Assembly (NCBI GenBank): GCA_963923035.1
Contig: CAWUKT010000007.1
Coordinates: forward strand, 62,001 to 126,000
Direction: 5' to 3'
DNA from: CAWUKT01 sp963923035
Lineage (GTDB): Bacteria > Bacteroidota > Bacteroidia > J057 > JADKCL01
Length of the DNA: 64,000 bases
This document shows, piece after piece, positions 63,751 through 64,000 of the stretch. Made by a program: the position numbers and the translations under genes. Below the pieces are notes generated by a model. The model was not told the origin of the DNA, searched no databases, and saw nothing but the letters and a program-made list of their open reading frames with translations. How positions within the stretch are numbered: the stretch's first letter is position 1; each line of letters starts with the position of its first letter.

Positions 63751-64000
63751 TTATCGGTTCAGGTGGGCAATGACCCGTTTGAGGGCGGGGCTCCCATCGG
63801 AGGGATCCATTTTCCCCTCTCCGGCCACACTTGGTGCTTCGATCTTGACGGAATGGTGGCAGCGGCCGGCTCCCCCCCACTCGTCTTGCTTCTTGACGCA
63901 ATCACAGTAGCCCGCATTGGAGCTCAGAACCGTCAGGGAGCAGCCCTTGCAGTTGGTACTGGAGGTACAGCTCTGGGTCGAGGCCAGTGGATCGAAGCCC
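63751..64000 (-). CDS. Six-cysteine protein, copy 2 (N-terminus beyond window end)
   Basis: The reverse strand from the window edge to TAA at 63751 encodes the last 82 residues of a protein collinear with copy 1: GFDPLASTQSCTSSTNCKGC ... GYCDCVKK ... GRCHHSVKIEAPSVAGEGK, ending RVIAHLNR. All six cysteines, the FDPxAST segment and the terminal LNR are conserved. Tandem duplication with divergence is clear. Signal peptide and start are outside the window. Confidence 0.75.
   Translation of the reverse strand, partial: GFDPLASTQSCTSSTNCKGCSLTVLSSNAGYCDCVKKQDEWGGAGRCHHSVKIEAPSVAGEGKMDPSDGSPALKRVIAHLNR

Overview
The window looks like a chromosomal segment of a Bacteroidota bacterium, most likely of the Saprospiria/Lewinella type. 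The evidence is the number of proteins with type IX secretion (T9SS) C-terminal sorting domains, PKD-domain surface proteins with gliding-motility-type C-termini, a PorP/SprF protein, a LytTR regulator and a 7TM sensor kinase typical of the phylum. Start codons also lack Shine-Dalgarno sequences, and a TAnnTTTG/TTG promoter precedes the tRNA. The taxon is inferred from gene content, not from a marker gene.

Layout. 0-1 kb: start of an alpha-2-macroglobulin lipoprotein gene (reverse strand) and a tRNA-Ser(UGA) with its own promoter and terminator. 1.3-2.8 kb: Crp/Fnr regulator and DAPG-hydrolase-like enzyme. 3-8.4 kb: a 1813-residue T9SS surface protein. 8.7-15.7 kb: a subtilisin-like protease and a CHAT (caspase-like) TPR protein, translationally coupled and facing a coupled sigma factor/TPR membrane-protein pair. 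16-20.6 kb: small secreted or outer-membrane proteins of unknown role. 20.8-22.7 kb: a 7TMR-DISM histidine kinase.

22.75-46.9 kb is the centrepiece: an eight-gene, tightly packed reverse-strand operon. In transcription order it encodes an outer-membrane barrel-like protein, a 2817-residue TANFOR-like giant with long beta-repeat arrays, a fibronectin-III protein, two tandem phage tail-collar/tip-like proteins with GxHxH motifs, a PKD protein with a type A sorting domain, a PKD protein with a type B (gliding-type) C-terminus, and a PorP/SprF barrel fused to a SPOR domain. It reads like an export-and-assembly locus for a large surface structure. A LytTR response regulator lies upstream and the 7TM kinase at the downstream end, so they could form a controlling pair.

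48-58.8 kb: a T9SS-secreted peptidylarginine/agmatine deiminase homologue, a sulfatase with a DJ-1/Hsp31-like lipoprotein, an HTTM membrane pair, a DUF2306 protein, an MBL-fold hydrolase with an AraC regulator, a small SH3-like protein and another T9SS protein. 59-64 kb: a conserved unknown protein, a 21-bp minisatellite, and a calpain-like protease preceded in the same frame by an N-terminal leader resembling cargo of extracellular contractile injection systems (eCIS). One in-frame TGA splits leader from protease. The window ends in two tandem paralogous six-cysteine proteins, the first a lipoprotein, the second cut by the window edge.
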